From positions 1 to 59,914 of the forward strand of contig QHCC01000043.1 in assembly GCA_003243915.1 (NCBI GenBank): a stretch of DNA of 59,914 nt, written 5' to 3'. The translations under genes were made by a program, and so were the position numbers. Every line of letters starts with the position of its first letter. Position 1 is the first letter of the stretch. The DNA comes from Pseudonocardiales bacterium. GTDB taxonomy: Bacteria; Actinomycetota; Actinomycetes; Mycobacteriales; Jatrophihabitantaceae. The notes under the pieces were generated by a model. That model ran no database searches, was not told where the DNA came from, and saw nothing but the letters and a program-made list of their open reading frames with translations. Shown here one piece after another: positions 25,814 to 34,142 of the stretch.

Positions 25814-26685
25814 CCGGCCCGGTGCTGGTCGCGGGCGGCACCGGTCGTCTCGGAACCCTCGTCGTCACAGCTCTCGCGGCGCGCGGAGTGGACGTGCGGG
25901 TGATGACCCGCGACCTGCGGCGAGCGGCCCATCTCGACGGTGGGCACGTCGAAACGGTCCTGGGCGACGTGCGTGACCCGGCCAGCACTGCGGCGGCCGT
26001 CGCCGGCACCGCCATCGTGGTCTCGGCCGTACACGGTTTCGCCGGGCCGGGCCGCGTCTCGCCCGCATCAGTGGACCGGGACGGCAACATCCACCTGATC
26101 CAGGCCGCCCGCGCTGCCGGCGCCGACGTGGTGCTCATGTCCGGGGTCGGGGCGGCATCGGACAGCCCGCTGGAGTTGTTCCGGATGAAACACGCCGCCG
26201 AGACCGCGCTCGCCGCCAGTGCAGTGCCGGCCACCATCGTGCGGGCGACGGCGTTTCTCGAGCTGTGGATCGACCTGCTGCGCCGCACGGCCGGGCGGTC
26301 CCACCGCCCCCTGGTGTTCGGCCGCGGCCAGAACCCGATCAACTTCGTCTCCGTGCCTGACGTCGCCGCCCTCGTCGTCCGCGTCGTCACCGACCCGGCC
26401 ACCCGCGGTGAGACCCTCGAGATCGGCGGACCGGACAACCTCACCCTCGACCAGCTGGCCCGCATGGTCGCCGCCAGCGGAGGCGACTCGGCGAAGCCGC
26501 GACATGTGCCCCGGGCGGCGCTGCACACCATGGCTGCCACCGTCGGCCGGCTGCGGCCCGAACTCGGGCGGCAGGCGCGCGCGGCATTGGCGATGGACCG
26601 CGACGACATGACCTTCGACGGCCACGCGACGCGCACCCGGTTCGTCGACCTACCGTGTACATCCGCCGCGGAGCTCCTGCCATGA
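25810..26685 (+). CDS. Atypical SDR (NmrA-like) NAD(P)-binding protein
   Basis: 291 residues from GTG 25810. VLVAGGTGRLGTLVV gives the GGTGxxG dinucleotide motif, MTRD at the end of strand 2 binds the cofactor, and the middle VLMSGVGA and FRMKHAAETAL retain a reductase-like core (Lys but no Tyr-x-x-x-Lys). C-terminal half holds the substrate pocket. Pairs with the NTF2 protein; reaction unknown, likely reduction or isomerisation of a xenobiotic. Confidence 0.9.
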   Translation: MTGPVLVAGGTGRLGTLVVTALAARGVDVRVMTRDLRRAAHLDGGHVETVLGDVRDPASTAAAVAGTAIVVSAVHGFAGPGRVSPASVDRDGNIHLIQAARAAGADVVLMSGVGAASDSPLELFRMKHAAETALAASAVPATIVRATAFLELWIDLLRRTAGRSHRPLVFGRGQNPINFVSVPDVAALVVRVVTDPATRGETLEIGGPDNLTLDQLARMVAASGGDSAKPRHVPRAALHTMAATVGRLRPELGRQARAALAMDRDDMTFDGHATRTRFVDLPCTSAAELLP

Positions 26686-26714
26686 CGGCTGTCCGTCCCC
26701 TGGTGAGCGGACCC

Positions 26715-27380
26715 TCAGGGGCCGCGAAGCAGGAGACGCGCCCAGGCGTCGGTGATCCAGTCCCGGAACTGATCGGGGGTCCAGGCGCGTTCGCGCACGA
26801 GCAGGTCCCAGTACTCGGCGGCGTTCATGCTCCAGATGATGTCGGCGACCTGGTCGTCGGTGAGGTCGTCGCGCAGTTGGCCGGTGCTGCGTAGGTCGGC
26901 GGCGAAGGCCCGCATGTTGGTGGCCCTGCGCTTCGCGATCTCGGCCCACAGCGCGGCGCAGTCCGGGTCGGTGGCGGCGGCGTCGCGCAAGGCCAGGAAC
27001 ACCGGTGCCATGCGCTGCTGGATCGCCGCGAGGGCCTGGGCGTAGATGGTGATCTTGTCGATGGCGGTGGCGGCGGCGCCGATCCGGGTCACGTAGTCGC
27101 GTTGCTCGGCGGGGACGGCCTGCGCAGTCCCGGAGATCGCGGTCTCGACGAGTTCGCGCAGCAGGGCTGGCTTGCGGCCGACCGTGGCGTAGATCGTGTC
27201 AAGGGACACCCGCGCGCGAGCGGCGATGTCGGCGATGGTGGTCGCGCTGTAGCCGTTAGTGACGAACAGCTCTCGTGCCGCGGACAGCACCGCAGCGCGG
27301 GTCGCAGCGGCCTGCTCGACGCGGCGCGGCGAATGGTAGCCGCGCTTGCCGGCAGGTGGGGTCTTGACGTTCTCACTCAT
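26715..27380 (-). CDS. TetR-family regulator
   Basis: 221 residues from ATG 27380. HTH: VLSAARELFVTNGYSATTIADIAARARVSLDTIYATVGRK. C-terminal part includes VADIIWSMNAAEYWDLLV, matching the TetR at 24525 (VMWAYSSPELYRLLV) in position. A palindrome (27403-27421) lies just upstream, shared with the divergent 101-aa gene, its probable target. Confidence 0.9.
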   Translation of the reverse strand: MSENVKTPPAGKRGYHSPRRVEQAAATRAAVLSAARELFVTNGYSATTIADIAARARVSLDTIYATVGRKPALLRELVETAISGTAQAVPAEQRDYVTRIGAAATAIDKITIYAQALAAIQQRMAPVFLALRDAAATDPDCAALWAEIAKRRATNMRAFAADLRSTGQLRDDLTDDQVADIIWSMNAAEYWDLLVRERAWTPDQFRDWITDAWARLLLRGP

Positions 27381-27402
27381 CCGCCGTACGGTCCCTCTAT
27401 TC

Positions 27403-27421
27403 ATCCGAAACAGATTCGGAT
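27403..27421. promoter_or_regulatory. TetR operator candidate (perfect palindrome)
   Basis: ATCCGAA-ACAGA-TTCGGAT, seven perfect pairs with a five-base centre. It is 23 bases from the TetR start and 24 from the divergent start, with TAAATAT adjoining, a typical operator over a -10 box. Confidence 0.7.
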
Positions 27422-27444
27422 AAATATACCAGGAGGACCGTCGC

Positions 27445-27750
27445 ATGGTCTACGCCTACATCCAAGACGTCCCCATCGGGGAAGATCTCTACCGCAGGAT
27501 CATCGACAAGATCGGGCCAGAACCGCTTCCCGGGCAGCTGGTGCATCTGTGTGTCCGCCAGCCCGACGGCGCGCTCCGCTACGTCGACGTCTGGGAATCG
27601 GAGGACGCCTGCACGCAGGCTTTCGAGGAGCGGATCCATCCCGCCGTCGATGCCGCGTTCGGTGGCGAGCGGCCCTCGAGCGAACCGACGGTGCATCACC
27701 TGGACGTGCTGCACGCCAGCGGCGCCCTGCTCGAGTCGAACTGGTCCTGA
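27445..27750 (+). CDS. Small dimeric alpha-beta barrel-like protein
   Basis: 101 residues, AGGAGG ideal site before ATG 27445. MVYAYIQDVPIGEDLYRRIIDKIG then LHLCVRQ-type strand, DVWESEDACTQAFEERIHPAV: this alternation suggests a ferredoxin-like ABM fold as in monooxygenases of antibiotic synthesis or similar ligand binders. No catalytic residues can be named. Likely controlled by the divergent TetR. Confidence 0.75.
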   Translation: MVYAYIQDVPIGEDLYRRIIDKIGPEPLPGQLVHLCVRQPDGALRYVDVWESEDACTQAFEERIHPAVDAAFGGERPSSEPTVHHLDVLHASGALLESNWS

Positions 27751-27810
27751 GCGTGGCCGGCGGTCGGGCGCCGCGACGACACCACCCCGCAGTCCCAAAC
27801 TCGCCCTGCC

Positions 27811-27836
27811 CAAAATCGCCGCCGGCCGGCTCTGAG
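27811..27836 (+). repeat. Decayed duplicate of the downstream lipoprotein 3' end
   Basis: Bases 27811-27836 match 28437-28462 at 24 of 26 positions and, in frame, both encode a KIAAGRL tail followed by a TGA stop. Here the tail has no gene in front of it, so this is the last trace of a second copy of the lipoprotein gene at 27868. Confidence 0.55.
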
Positions 27837-27867
27837 CCACTCGACACGTCAACGTCCGGAGAATGTC

Positions 27868-28461
27868 ATGACCACTTGTCACCCACGCACCCTCGCTACC
27901 CTGGCTGTGGCCGCGACCGGCGTGGTGCTTGCCGCCTGTAGCAGCGGTGCGACCGCCCACGTCAACACCGCCGACGGCCACGCCCGCAGCGGTGCAACCT
28001 TCGCCGTGACCTCGCCTGCGGCCAGCGCGGTTGGTACTCCGGTCGGCGCGGCCACCCCGGCAGCTCCCGCCGCAGCCGCCAGCGCTTGCGCGCTGGTCAC
28101 CGAGCAGGAGTTGACCCCGCTTCTGGGCGCTGACCCGGGACCCGGGCAAGCCACGTCAGACAGCACCACGGTCTCGTGCGCGTATACCCGGGGCGTCGCC
28201 GTCACGATCGTCGTCGACCACAGCGGCGGCAGGAGCCAGTTCGACCTGTTCTGCAGCACCAACCAGCCCCAGCCGAACATCCACAACGTGAGCGGTGTCG
28301 CAGACGGCGCCTGCCTCACCATTGTCGGCGGCCCCATCGCCGCCATGTACATCCTCAAGGGGTCCGACCTCATGTCGATCAACATCCAGGCAGGCCTCGA
28401 CACCAAGATCACTCCCGAGGCGCTGAGCGCGCTCGGCAAGATCGCCGCCGGCAGGCTCTGA
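27868..28461 (+). CDS. DUF3558-like lipoprotein
   Basis: 197 residues. Lipoprotein signal ends VVLAAC (Cys24). A Thr/Ala/Pro linker follows, then ASACALVTEQELTPLLG, which is the DUF3558 opening, and CAYTRGVAVTIVV with paired cysteines. Mature domain is about 115 residues with the DUF3558 Cys pattern. Surface-anchored; role unknown. Confidence 0.78.
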   Translation: MTTCHPRTLATLAVAATGVVLAACSSGATAHVNTADGHARSGATFAVTSPAASAVGTPVGAATPAAPAAAASACALVTEQELTPLLGADPGPGQATSDSTTVSCAYTRGVAVTIVVDHSGGRSQFDLFCSTNQPQPNIHNVSGVADGACLTIVGGPIAAMYILKGSDLMSINIQAGLDTKITPEALSALGKIAAGRL

Positions 28462-28534
28462 GGACTGATCGTCACATCAGCGCACGCCGTGGCTCCTACC
28501 GGCTGCTGCCATGGATCAGCCGTCGGAATAGGGG

Positions 28535-28939
28535 TTATCCGGTGTTGGTCACGGGCTCGGTGCCTATGTCGTGGCGACGGCGGGCGGCCTCCACGTCGGG
28601 CATATGGGTGATCGCCCATTGGCACAACTCCCGGCAGACGGGACGGATGCTCTCGCCGATCGCGGACAGCGTGTAGTCCACGCGCAGTGGGACGGACCTG
28701 TGGTCATGGCGTTCGATCAGGCCGTCGTGTTCCAACGCGCGCAGCGTGCGCGTGAGTGCCTTCTGGGAGATACCGCCGACGCGGCGCAGCAATTGGCCGT
28801 TGCGGTGATTTCCGTCGGCGATGGCCGAGAGCACGAGGACTGACCACTTGTCGGCGATGAGAGCCAGCACTTGTCGCGATGGGCAGTCGGCGTCCAGCGG
28901 GTCGGGAGTCCACCCAGCGTGACCGATCGGGATCGGCAT
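28535..28939 (-). CDS. HxlR-family regulator
   Basis: 134 residues from ATG 28939. Cys near the N-terminus (DADCPSRQVLALIADKWSVLVLSAIADG) is the redox/aldehyde-sensing Cys of HxlR proteins; GGISQKALTRTLRALEHDGLIERH is the wHTH recognition region and PLRVDYTLSAIGES the wing. Divergent from the DUF3224-ABM pair, which it probably controls. Confidence 0.9.
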   Translation of the reverse strand: MPIPIGHAGWTPDPLDADCPSRQVLALIADKWSVLVLSAIADGNHRNGQLLRRVGGISQKALTRTLRALEHDGLIERHDHRSVPLRVDYTLSAIGESIRPVCRELCQWAITHMPDVEAARRRHDIGTEPVTNTG

Positions 28940-29123
28940 GGGCCGACTGTATAGGGAAAAGATTGTCCGTACTTGTGGCCTTCGGGGTGGGGGATCACGA
29001 TGGCCCCTGCCGAGCGGAGCCGGCCGGTCCATCTGCTCGGGGCCTCCGGGGAGAAGGCAATTCTGGAGCGGGTGACCTCATTATTCGCCGTACCCACCGA
29101 CCGTGCCGACATCAAGGAGCATC

Positions 29124-29540
29124 ATGACCGCCACGTCCGACCGCACCCACGCCACCGGCCATATCCAGGTTCAGTCCTATGAGCCGACGCCCTACGACGA
29201 GCCAGCCGATGGCCCGAGCTTGGTCGAGGTCCACGTCAGCGAGACGTTCTCCGGTGACATTCAAGGCCAGGGCACGGTTCGTTTCCTGCAGACCGTGCGC
29301 AGTGACGGGTCAGCCAGCTTCGTCGGCCACGAACGCGTCGCCGGTTCTGTCGGTGAGCGAGCTGGCAGCTTCGTGCTGCAGGACGAGGGCACGTTGCAGG
29401 GATCGACCGTCTCGGGCAACTGGTTCGTCGTTCCTGGTTCAGGAACCGGGCAGCTCGCCGGCCTGCGTGGCGAGGGCGGGTTCACCGCCCAGGTGGGTGA
29501 GAATGCCGAGATCACCTTGGACTACTGGTTCGAGGAGTGA
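29124..29540 (+). CDS. DUF3224 family protein
   Basis: 138 residues from ATG 29124, AAGGAG upstream. VHVSETFSGDIQGQGTVRFLQT and GSFVLQDEGTLQGSTVSGNWFVVPGSGTGQLAGLRGEGGF match DUF3224, an allene-oxide-cyclase-like barrel. It overlaps the next gene by four bases. HxlR regulator is divergent. Role unknown. Confidence 0.9.
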   Translation: MTATSDRTHATGHIQVQSYEPTPYDEPADGPSLVEVHVSETFSGDIQGQGTVRFLQTVRSDGSASFVGHERVAGSVGERAGSFVLQDEGTLQGSTVSGNWFVVPGSGTGQLAGLRGEGGFTAQVGENAEITLDYWFEE

Positions 29541-30148
29541 CCGGCGCCGCATTGCCACAACCAGTCACCGTGGTCCTGACCCGGCGGGTCCGGCCTGGCT
29601 CAGAGCAGGGCTTCGAGTCGGTGCTGCGCCGGATCAGCGATGAGGCGGTGCGCTTCCCCGGGCACGGCGGGGTGACGATCCTGCGTCCTGAGCCAGGTGG
29701 TCGGACGGCGTACGTCATCGTCATCCACTTTCGGTCCAGGCCTGAACTGCAGGCGTGGACGGACTCACCGGTTCGCGCCCAGCTGGTGGCCGAGGCCGAT
29801 TCCTACAGCGAAGACCGCCTCGACAGCCAGCAGAGCTCCGGCCTGGAGGGGTGGTTCCGGCTGCCCGGTGCGCAGTTGGTGCGTCCGCCCACCCGGTTCA
29901 AGATGGCGATCACGGCGTGGATCGGGATAGTGCCCCTCCTGGTGCCGATCACCCTGTACGTGGCGCCTCGCCTGACGGCGGTGCCGCTGGCCTTGCGACC
30001 CGTCCTGGCCGCACTGGTCACCACTTTCGCCATGACGTACCTGGTGATGCCGCTGCTCACTCGAGCGCTGCACTTCTGGCTCTGGCCGGAGGGGGAACAC
30101 GCTGGGCGCGGCACCCGGCCTGCGTCAGGCGCGCCTGAAGCGGGATGA
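29537..30148 (+). CDS. ABM-domain protein with membrane anchor
   Basis: 203 residues, GTG 29537 overlapping the DUF3224 stop. Residues 1-110 form an antibiotic-biosynthesis-monooxygenase-like domain (VTVVLTRRVRPGSEQGFESVLRRI ... FPGHGGVTIL), and three hydrophobic segments follow (about 126-185, WIGIVPLLVPITLYV, VLAALVTTFAMTYLVMPLL). The fusion tethers the barrel to the membrane. A C-terminal Gly/Ala tail ends it. Function unknown, maybe haem or quinone related. Confidence 0.83.
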   Translation: MTGAALPQPVTVVLTRRVRPGSEQGFESVLRRISDEAVRFPGHGGVTILRPEPGGRTAYVIVIHFRSRPELQAWTDSPVRAQLVAEADSYSEDRLDSQQSSGLEGWFRLPGAQLVRPPTRFKMAITAWIGIVPLLVPITLYVAPRLTAVPLALRPVLAALVTTFAMTYLVMPLLTRALHFWLWPEGEHAGRGTRPASGAPEAG

Positions 30149-30463
30149 GTCAACGTCGGTGCGGGTCGGGATGCCACGGGGTGTGGTCGCGGCTCGCAGC
30201 CGGCGCGCGGGCGGCCTGGAGCTGGTAATCGGTGATCCCGCCGGTTTCCCACGGGCCGGCCGAGCCGGCGGCCAGCGCGGCGGCACTCCTCGGGCTCAGC
30301 GTCACCTCTTCCCGCACGACCGCGCCCGGCTGGCCAGGTCGATCCAGCCGACGTCCAGGAACCTCGATCTGTTCCCAATCGCGGGTGCTGCATGCATCCA
30401 ACTATGTTTCCGCGGCGAGGTTTCGCTGGCCGGGCGCTGGTCACGCTGGTGCACACTGCGCAT
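30149..30463. other. 315-base gap; nothing certain seen
   Basis: A minus-strand reading frame (30401 to 30150, 83 codons) is open but without a ribosome site or recognisable motif. The gap probably contains the promoter of the downstream lipoprotein gene. I do not call a gene here. Confidence 0.3.
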
Positions 30464-31756
30464 ATGGGTGCAGGCAATGAGCGGTATCGGCGACTGGGGG
30501 GGATTGTCGCGCTGCTCGGCGCAGCAGGTTCGGGGCTGATGGGATGCAGCCACCACACTCATCCGGTCGCCACGGCCGCCACGATGTCGGTCGTCCCGCA
30601 GACCGCGCTGCTGGACGAGGCGGTCGCGGTGTCGCTGCACGGGCTGCCCGCCGGCGCGCGGATCACCGTGACCGCGAAAGCGACCGATGCCGACGGCACC
30701 AGCTGGGCATCCTCGGCCCAGTTCACCGCATCCCCGGCGGGCGCGGTGTCCCTGTCGCAGGCGTCGGTGGGCGGCAGTTACTCCGGCGTGAATCCGATGG
30801 GGTTGTTCGTGTTCATGGCCCCTGCGTCTGCGGGCTCTGCCGCGACGACGTTCCTCAGCCCCGCGTCGGGTTATGACGTGAGCCTGCGAGCGACCGTCGA
30901 CGGACGGGTGGCCGGCACTGCCATCGCTCATCGACGCAGCGCTCCCAGCCTCGGGCTCATCAAGAAGGATCTCCGTCCCAGCACCAGTGGCATTTACGGC
31001 GAGCTGTACCTACCCGCCAAGCCGATCCGAGCGAGACCCGCGGTGCTGATATTCGGCGGATCTGACGGCGGGCTCAGCCCCTTTGCCGCCACTCTGCTGG
31101 CAGCGCACGGCTACCCGGTCCTGGCCCTGGCGTATTTCAAGGAACCCGGCCTGCCCCAAACACTCGCCAACATTCCCCTGGAGTACTTCGCCAAGGCCCT
31201 CACGGTGCTGCGGGCGCAGCCCGGCGTCGACCCCCACCACGTGCTCGTCAAGGGTGTGTCCCGCGGTGGCGAAGTCGCGCTGCTGCTCGGCGCGACCTAT
31301 CCACAACTGATCAACGGCGTCGTCGCAAACGTACCCAGTTCATTGGTGAACACGGGATACCCCGATGCAAGCAAACCGGCGTGGACGCTGCACGGGCAGC
31401 CGCTGCCCAATGTTGGCCCGAATGGCTTCGGCAACGCGTCCCCGGCGCAACACCCACAGGCCGTCATCGCGGTTGAGAAGATCCGCGGTCCGGTCCTGCT
31501 CACCTGCGGAGCCGAGGACCTCATCTGGCCGTCGTGCCGCTACGTCGACGCGATTACCACCCGCCTGCATGCCCAGCACTTCGCCTATCCCGTCACGGCA
31601 TTGCACTATGCCGATGCCGGCCACGTCGACGCCATTTCCTACTACAGCGCCACGCTCGCTGCGTTCGCCCGTTTCGGCGGCACGCTCAGCGGCGACCAGG
31701 CCGCACAGATCGATGGCCACAGGCAACTACTCGCCTTCCTCACCGCCCAGGACTGA
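30464..31756 (+). CDS. BAAT/acyl-CoA thioesterase-like lipoprotein hydrolase
   Basis: 430 residues from GTG/ATG 30464, where a lipoprotein signal ends in GLMGC (Cys28). An N-terminal Ig-like thioesterase domain (about 45-180) is followed by an alpha/beta-hydrolase domain: nucleophile Ser in KGVSRGGE, acid in TCGAEDLIWPS, His in DAGHVDA. This is the acyl-CoA thioester hydrolase / bile-acid-CoA amino-acid N-acyltransferase layout, here at the cell surface where CoA substrates are absent. The ATG at 30392 would destroy the signal peptide. Substrate unknown. Confidence 0.85.
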   Translation: MGAGNERYRRLGGIVALLGAAGSGLMGCSHHTHPVATAATMSVVPQTALLDEAVAVSLHGLPAGARITVTAKATDADGTSWASSAQFTASPAGAVSLSQASVGGSYSGVNPMGLFVFMAPASAGSAATTFLSPASGYDVSLRATVDGRVAGTAIAHRRSAPSLGLIKKDLRPSTSGIYGELYLPAKPIRARPAVLIFGGSDGGLSPFAATLLAAHGYPVLALAYFKEPGLPQTLANIPLEYFAKALTVLRAQPGVDPHHVLVKGVSRGGEVALLLGATYPQLINGVVANVPSSLVNTGYPDASKPAWTLHGQPLPNVGPNGFGNASPAQHPQAVIAVEKIRGPVLLTCGAEDLIWPSCRYVDAITTRLHAQHFAYPVTALHYADAGHVDAISYYSATLAAFARFGGTLSGDQAAQIDGHRQLLAFLTAQD

Positions 31757-31831
31757 GCGTTGCCCCCAGGTCGACTGCGGTGCCCGGCCACGAGGTCACC
31801 GCAGTCGAGACGTTGGGCTCGGAGGTCCATG

Positions 31832-32272
31832 ATGGCCCGCATGCGCTATTTCATTCGCGGCAAGAACCCCGACCTGGCCGAGACGGGAGCGGCGGTTCTG
31901 TTCCGGCTCGAAGACGGCGCGCCGTGGGCGCTCGGGGAAGCCATCGGACCGGACGGGGAGTGGTTCTCCGACGATGAACTCGCGCGTTACTACCTCCTTG
32001 ACTCCAGCATCAACATCAACGAGATCGACGCCGAGCGGGCCCGCAAGATTCTGCTGGCCTGGCACGAGAACGGACGTCAGAGAGTCCTGCCCTCGTTCCT
32101 GCCCGGCGACGACGGCGAGCAGAACCCGGCGCGCACACCAGAGGAGTCAGCCGAGCGCGAGAAACTTCGCGCCAGAGCGCAATCGGTGCAGGACCGCATC
32201 AATCAGCGGTGGGCGCAGGTGCCAACCCCCGAGGGTGCGGAGTCAGTCGGTCGGCCCTCGACGAACGACTAG
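31832..32272 (+). CDS. Hypothetical protein, possibly truncated by a frameshift
   Basis: 146 residues from ATG 31832 with GGAGG six bases before; YFIRGKNPDLAETGAAVLFRLEDG and FSDDELARYYLLDSSININEIDAERARK are seen, followed by an acidic C-terminal part. Unrecognised. If one C were restored in the CCC run near 32253-32257 the frame would run on to a TGA at 32370 and add an HTH-like tail (ALAAAFGCSKELIAGIIKGRV). The open frame 1 in that region supports this. Confidence 0.6.
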   Translation: MARMRYFIRGKNPDLAETGAAVLFRLEDGAPWALGEAIGPDGEWFSDDELARYYLLDSSININEIDAERARKILLAWHENGRQRVLPSFLPGDDGEQNPARTPEESAEREKLRARAQSVQDRINQRWAQVPTPEGAESVGRPSTND

Positions 32273-32430
32273 CACCCCACGAATCCGACACCTGGTCCTA
32301 CAGCGCCCTCGCTGCTGCCTTCGGCTGCAGCAAAGAACTCATCGCCGGCATCATCAAGGGTCGCGTCTGATGGGAACCGTTCCGGGGGGCCGACAACCGG
32401 GTCCATGACCGTAGGGACGCGTGATGAGAG

Positions 32431-33327
32431 ATGACATGTGATCGCGAGCAATCGGGACGGTCGACAATTCTTGGTGACCGAACGCTACCGGCCGGCTTTG
32501 ACCATCCGCACGCCTCGGAGCAGGCCCGACGCATCGCAGAACAGGGCACGATCCTGCGGGCCCAGGTCGGCTCCGGAGTCCACGGGACATCGATCGCCGG
32601 GCAGGACGACCGCGACGAGATGGGGATCTGCCTCGAGCCGCCGGAGTACGTCACCGGCATTGCCCGGGTGCCAGCGGGTGTGGACGCAGAGACCACCACA
32701 GTCGAGTTCGAGCAATACCAGCGCCACACTGTGTGGGATCAGCCCGGCGGCCTGGCCAACCGATCCGGCGCAGGCGATCTCGACGTCGTCATCTACTCTG
32801 CCCGCAAATGGGCGCGACTCGCGTTGGCTGGCAATCCAACCGTTCTGCTGGTGCTGTTCGTGCCCGACGAAGAGGTCGTTTACCGAGACGAGGCCGGCGC
32901 CGAACTCGTCAGCAACGCTCATCGTTTCGTCTCTCAGCTCGCGGCTGACCGGTTCCTCGGCTACCTCGCCGCCCAGCGAAGCGCGATGACTGGACAGTCC
33001 GGGGCGCACACCAATCGTCCCGAACTCGTGGCCGAACACGGCTACGACACCAAATTCGCGATGCACGCCCTACGCCTCGGGGTGCAGGGCATCGAACTGC
33101 TCAGCACCGGCAGGATCACGCTTCCGGTGCCCGAATCCGACCGCGAATACCTCCGCTCGATCCGGCGCGGCGAGATCCCGCTCTACGAGGTCGTCGCCGC
33201 CATCGACAACGCCGAGCAGAAATTGATCAGCCTGCGGGAGAGCTCAGCCGTCGCGGCCGAGCCTGACCGCGAATGGGTCAACGCCTGGCTACACCGCTCC
33301 TACCTCGACCACTGGCGCCGGACCTAG
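32431..33327 (+). CDS. Predicted nucleotidyltransferase (YcgL-like)
   Basis: 298 residues. The nucleotidyltransferase core reads QVGSGVHGTSIAGQDDRDEMGI, with the GS motif and the DxD-like acidic residues, then KWARLALAGNPTVLLVLFVP, a fold seen in phage- and actinobacterial YcgL-like Pol-beta superfamily proteins. C-terminal part (about 180-298) is helical. Start 32431 is uncertain; the N-terminal 35 residues are weakly conserved. Substrate unknown, maybe nucleotide transfer to RNA or protein. Confidence 0.8.
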   Translation: MTCDREQSGRSTILGDRTLPAGFDHPHASEQARRIAEQGTILRAQVGSGVHGTSIAGQDDRDEMGICLEPPEYVTGIARVPAGVDAETTTVEFEQYQRHTVWDQPGGLANRSGAGDLDVVIYSARKWARLALAGNPTVLLVLFVPDEEVVYRDEAGAELVSNAHRFVSQLAADRFLGYLAAQRSAMTGQSGAHTNRPELVAEHGYDTKFAMHALRLGVQGIELLSTGRITLPVPESDREYLRSIRRGEIPLYEVVAAIDNAEQKLISLRESSAVAAEPDREWVNAWLHRSYLDHWRRT

Positions 33328-33456
33328 ACCGGCCGCCTGGCCGCGACCCTTCAAGTCCCCGCTTCGAGCGAACATTCCCCCGGGCCGGAGCATCACTGTG
33401 GCCGTGATTCGGCGCGGTCCGCGCACGACTGGCAACCTTAGATCTGAGGACGCTTC

Positions 33457-33967
33457 GTGGTTCTGCAGCCCGAATCGGTCCAATCGATGCTGTCAAAGAC
33501 CGCTTCGGCAACCTCGTCACGGGTGAGACTGTCCACGGCGACCTCGACATCAGCAACGCCCGAGGCATCGAATGCTTACCGAGCCCAGCCGGGGATTCTT
33601 CTTCGACATCTTCAACCGGCAACTCGCCCACAACCTCAATGGTGACCCACGCGTGACGATCCTGGCCGTCGATAGCAGCAAGCGCCTGTGGCTGCGCTCA
33701 TTGATACAGGGCAGCTTTCCCCGGCCGCCAGGATTGCGACTGGTGGGCACCGCAGGGCCGCGACGCCTCGCGACGGAATTGGAGGTCCAACGTTGGCAGC
33801 GTGTAGTGCGACCCCTACTCCGAACCCGCGGCGGACGCATCCTGTGGGGCCATCTGCGTTACGTACGCGACCTCACCATCGACACCACCGTCCCGATACA
33901 CATCGGCGCGATGACCAGGCGCCACTCGATCATGTCGCAAGCTGGAACCGCGACCCAGCCCACATAG
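33457..33967 (+). pseudogene. Flavin/PPOX-like protein broken by frameshifts
   Basis: Three frames must be joined: MVLQPESVQSMLSKT (frame from 33457), then FGNLVTGETVHGDLDISNARG (another frame), then MLTEPSRGFFFDIFNRQLAHN from 33572 to 33967. Restoring one C near 33500 (accgc) and one A near 33571 (gaatg) gives one continuous protein of about 170 residues. The reading LNGDPRVTILAVDSS ... WLRSL suggests a pyridoxamine-phosphate-oxidase-like FMN protein, but that is an uncertain guess. Both missing bases lie in homopolymers. Confidence 0.5.
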
Positions 33968-34142
33968 GAACCACTTCGGCACGCCGTTGGCCTCGGACGC
34001 GGTCGGCGTGCTGGAGTATCAAGGGCGTCCCCGTACGCCGCCCTGGGCAGGCATCGGGCGCTGGTTTCAGCAATGACACGTGGTGGGTTGGGAGGCCGTC
34101 GATGGCGGAGGGCCCCGGCCGCAGCTCACCGATCAGGCGTAT

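Noticed and set aside
30150-30401. 83-codon minus frame in the 30.2 kb gap
   Set aside because: No ribosome site, no motif; could not be separated from chance.
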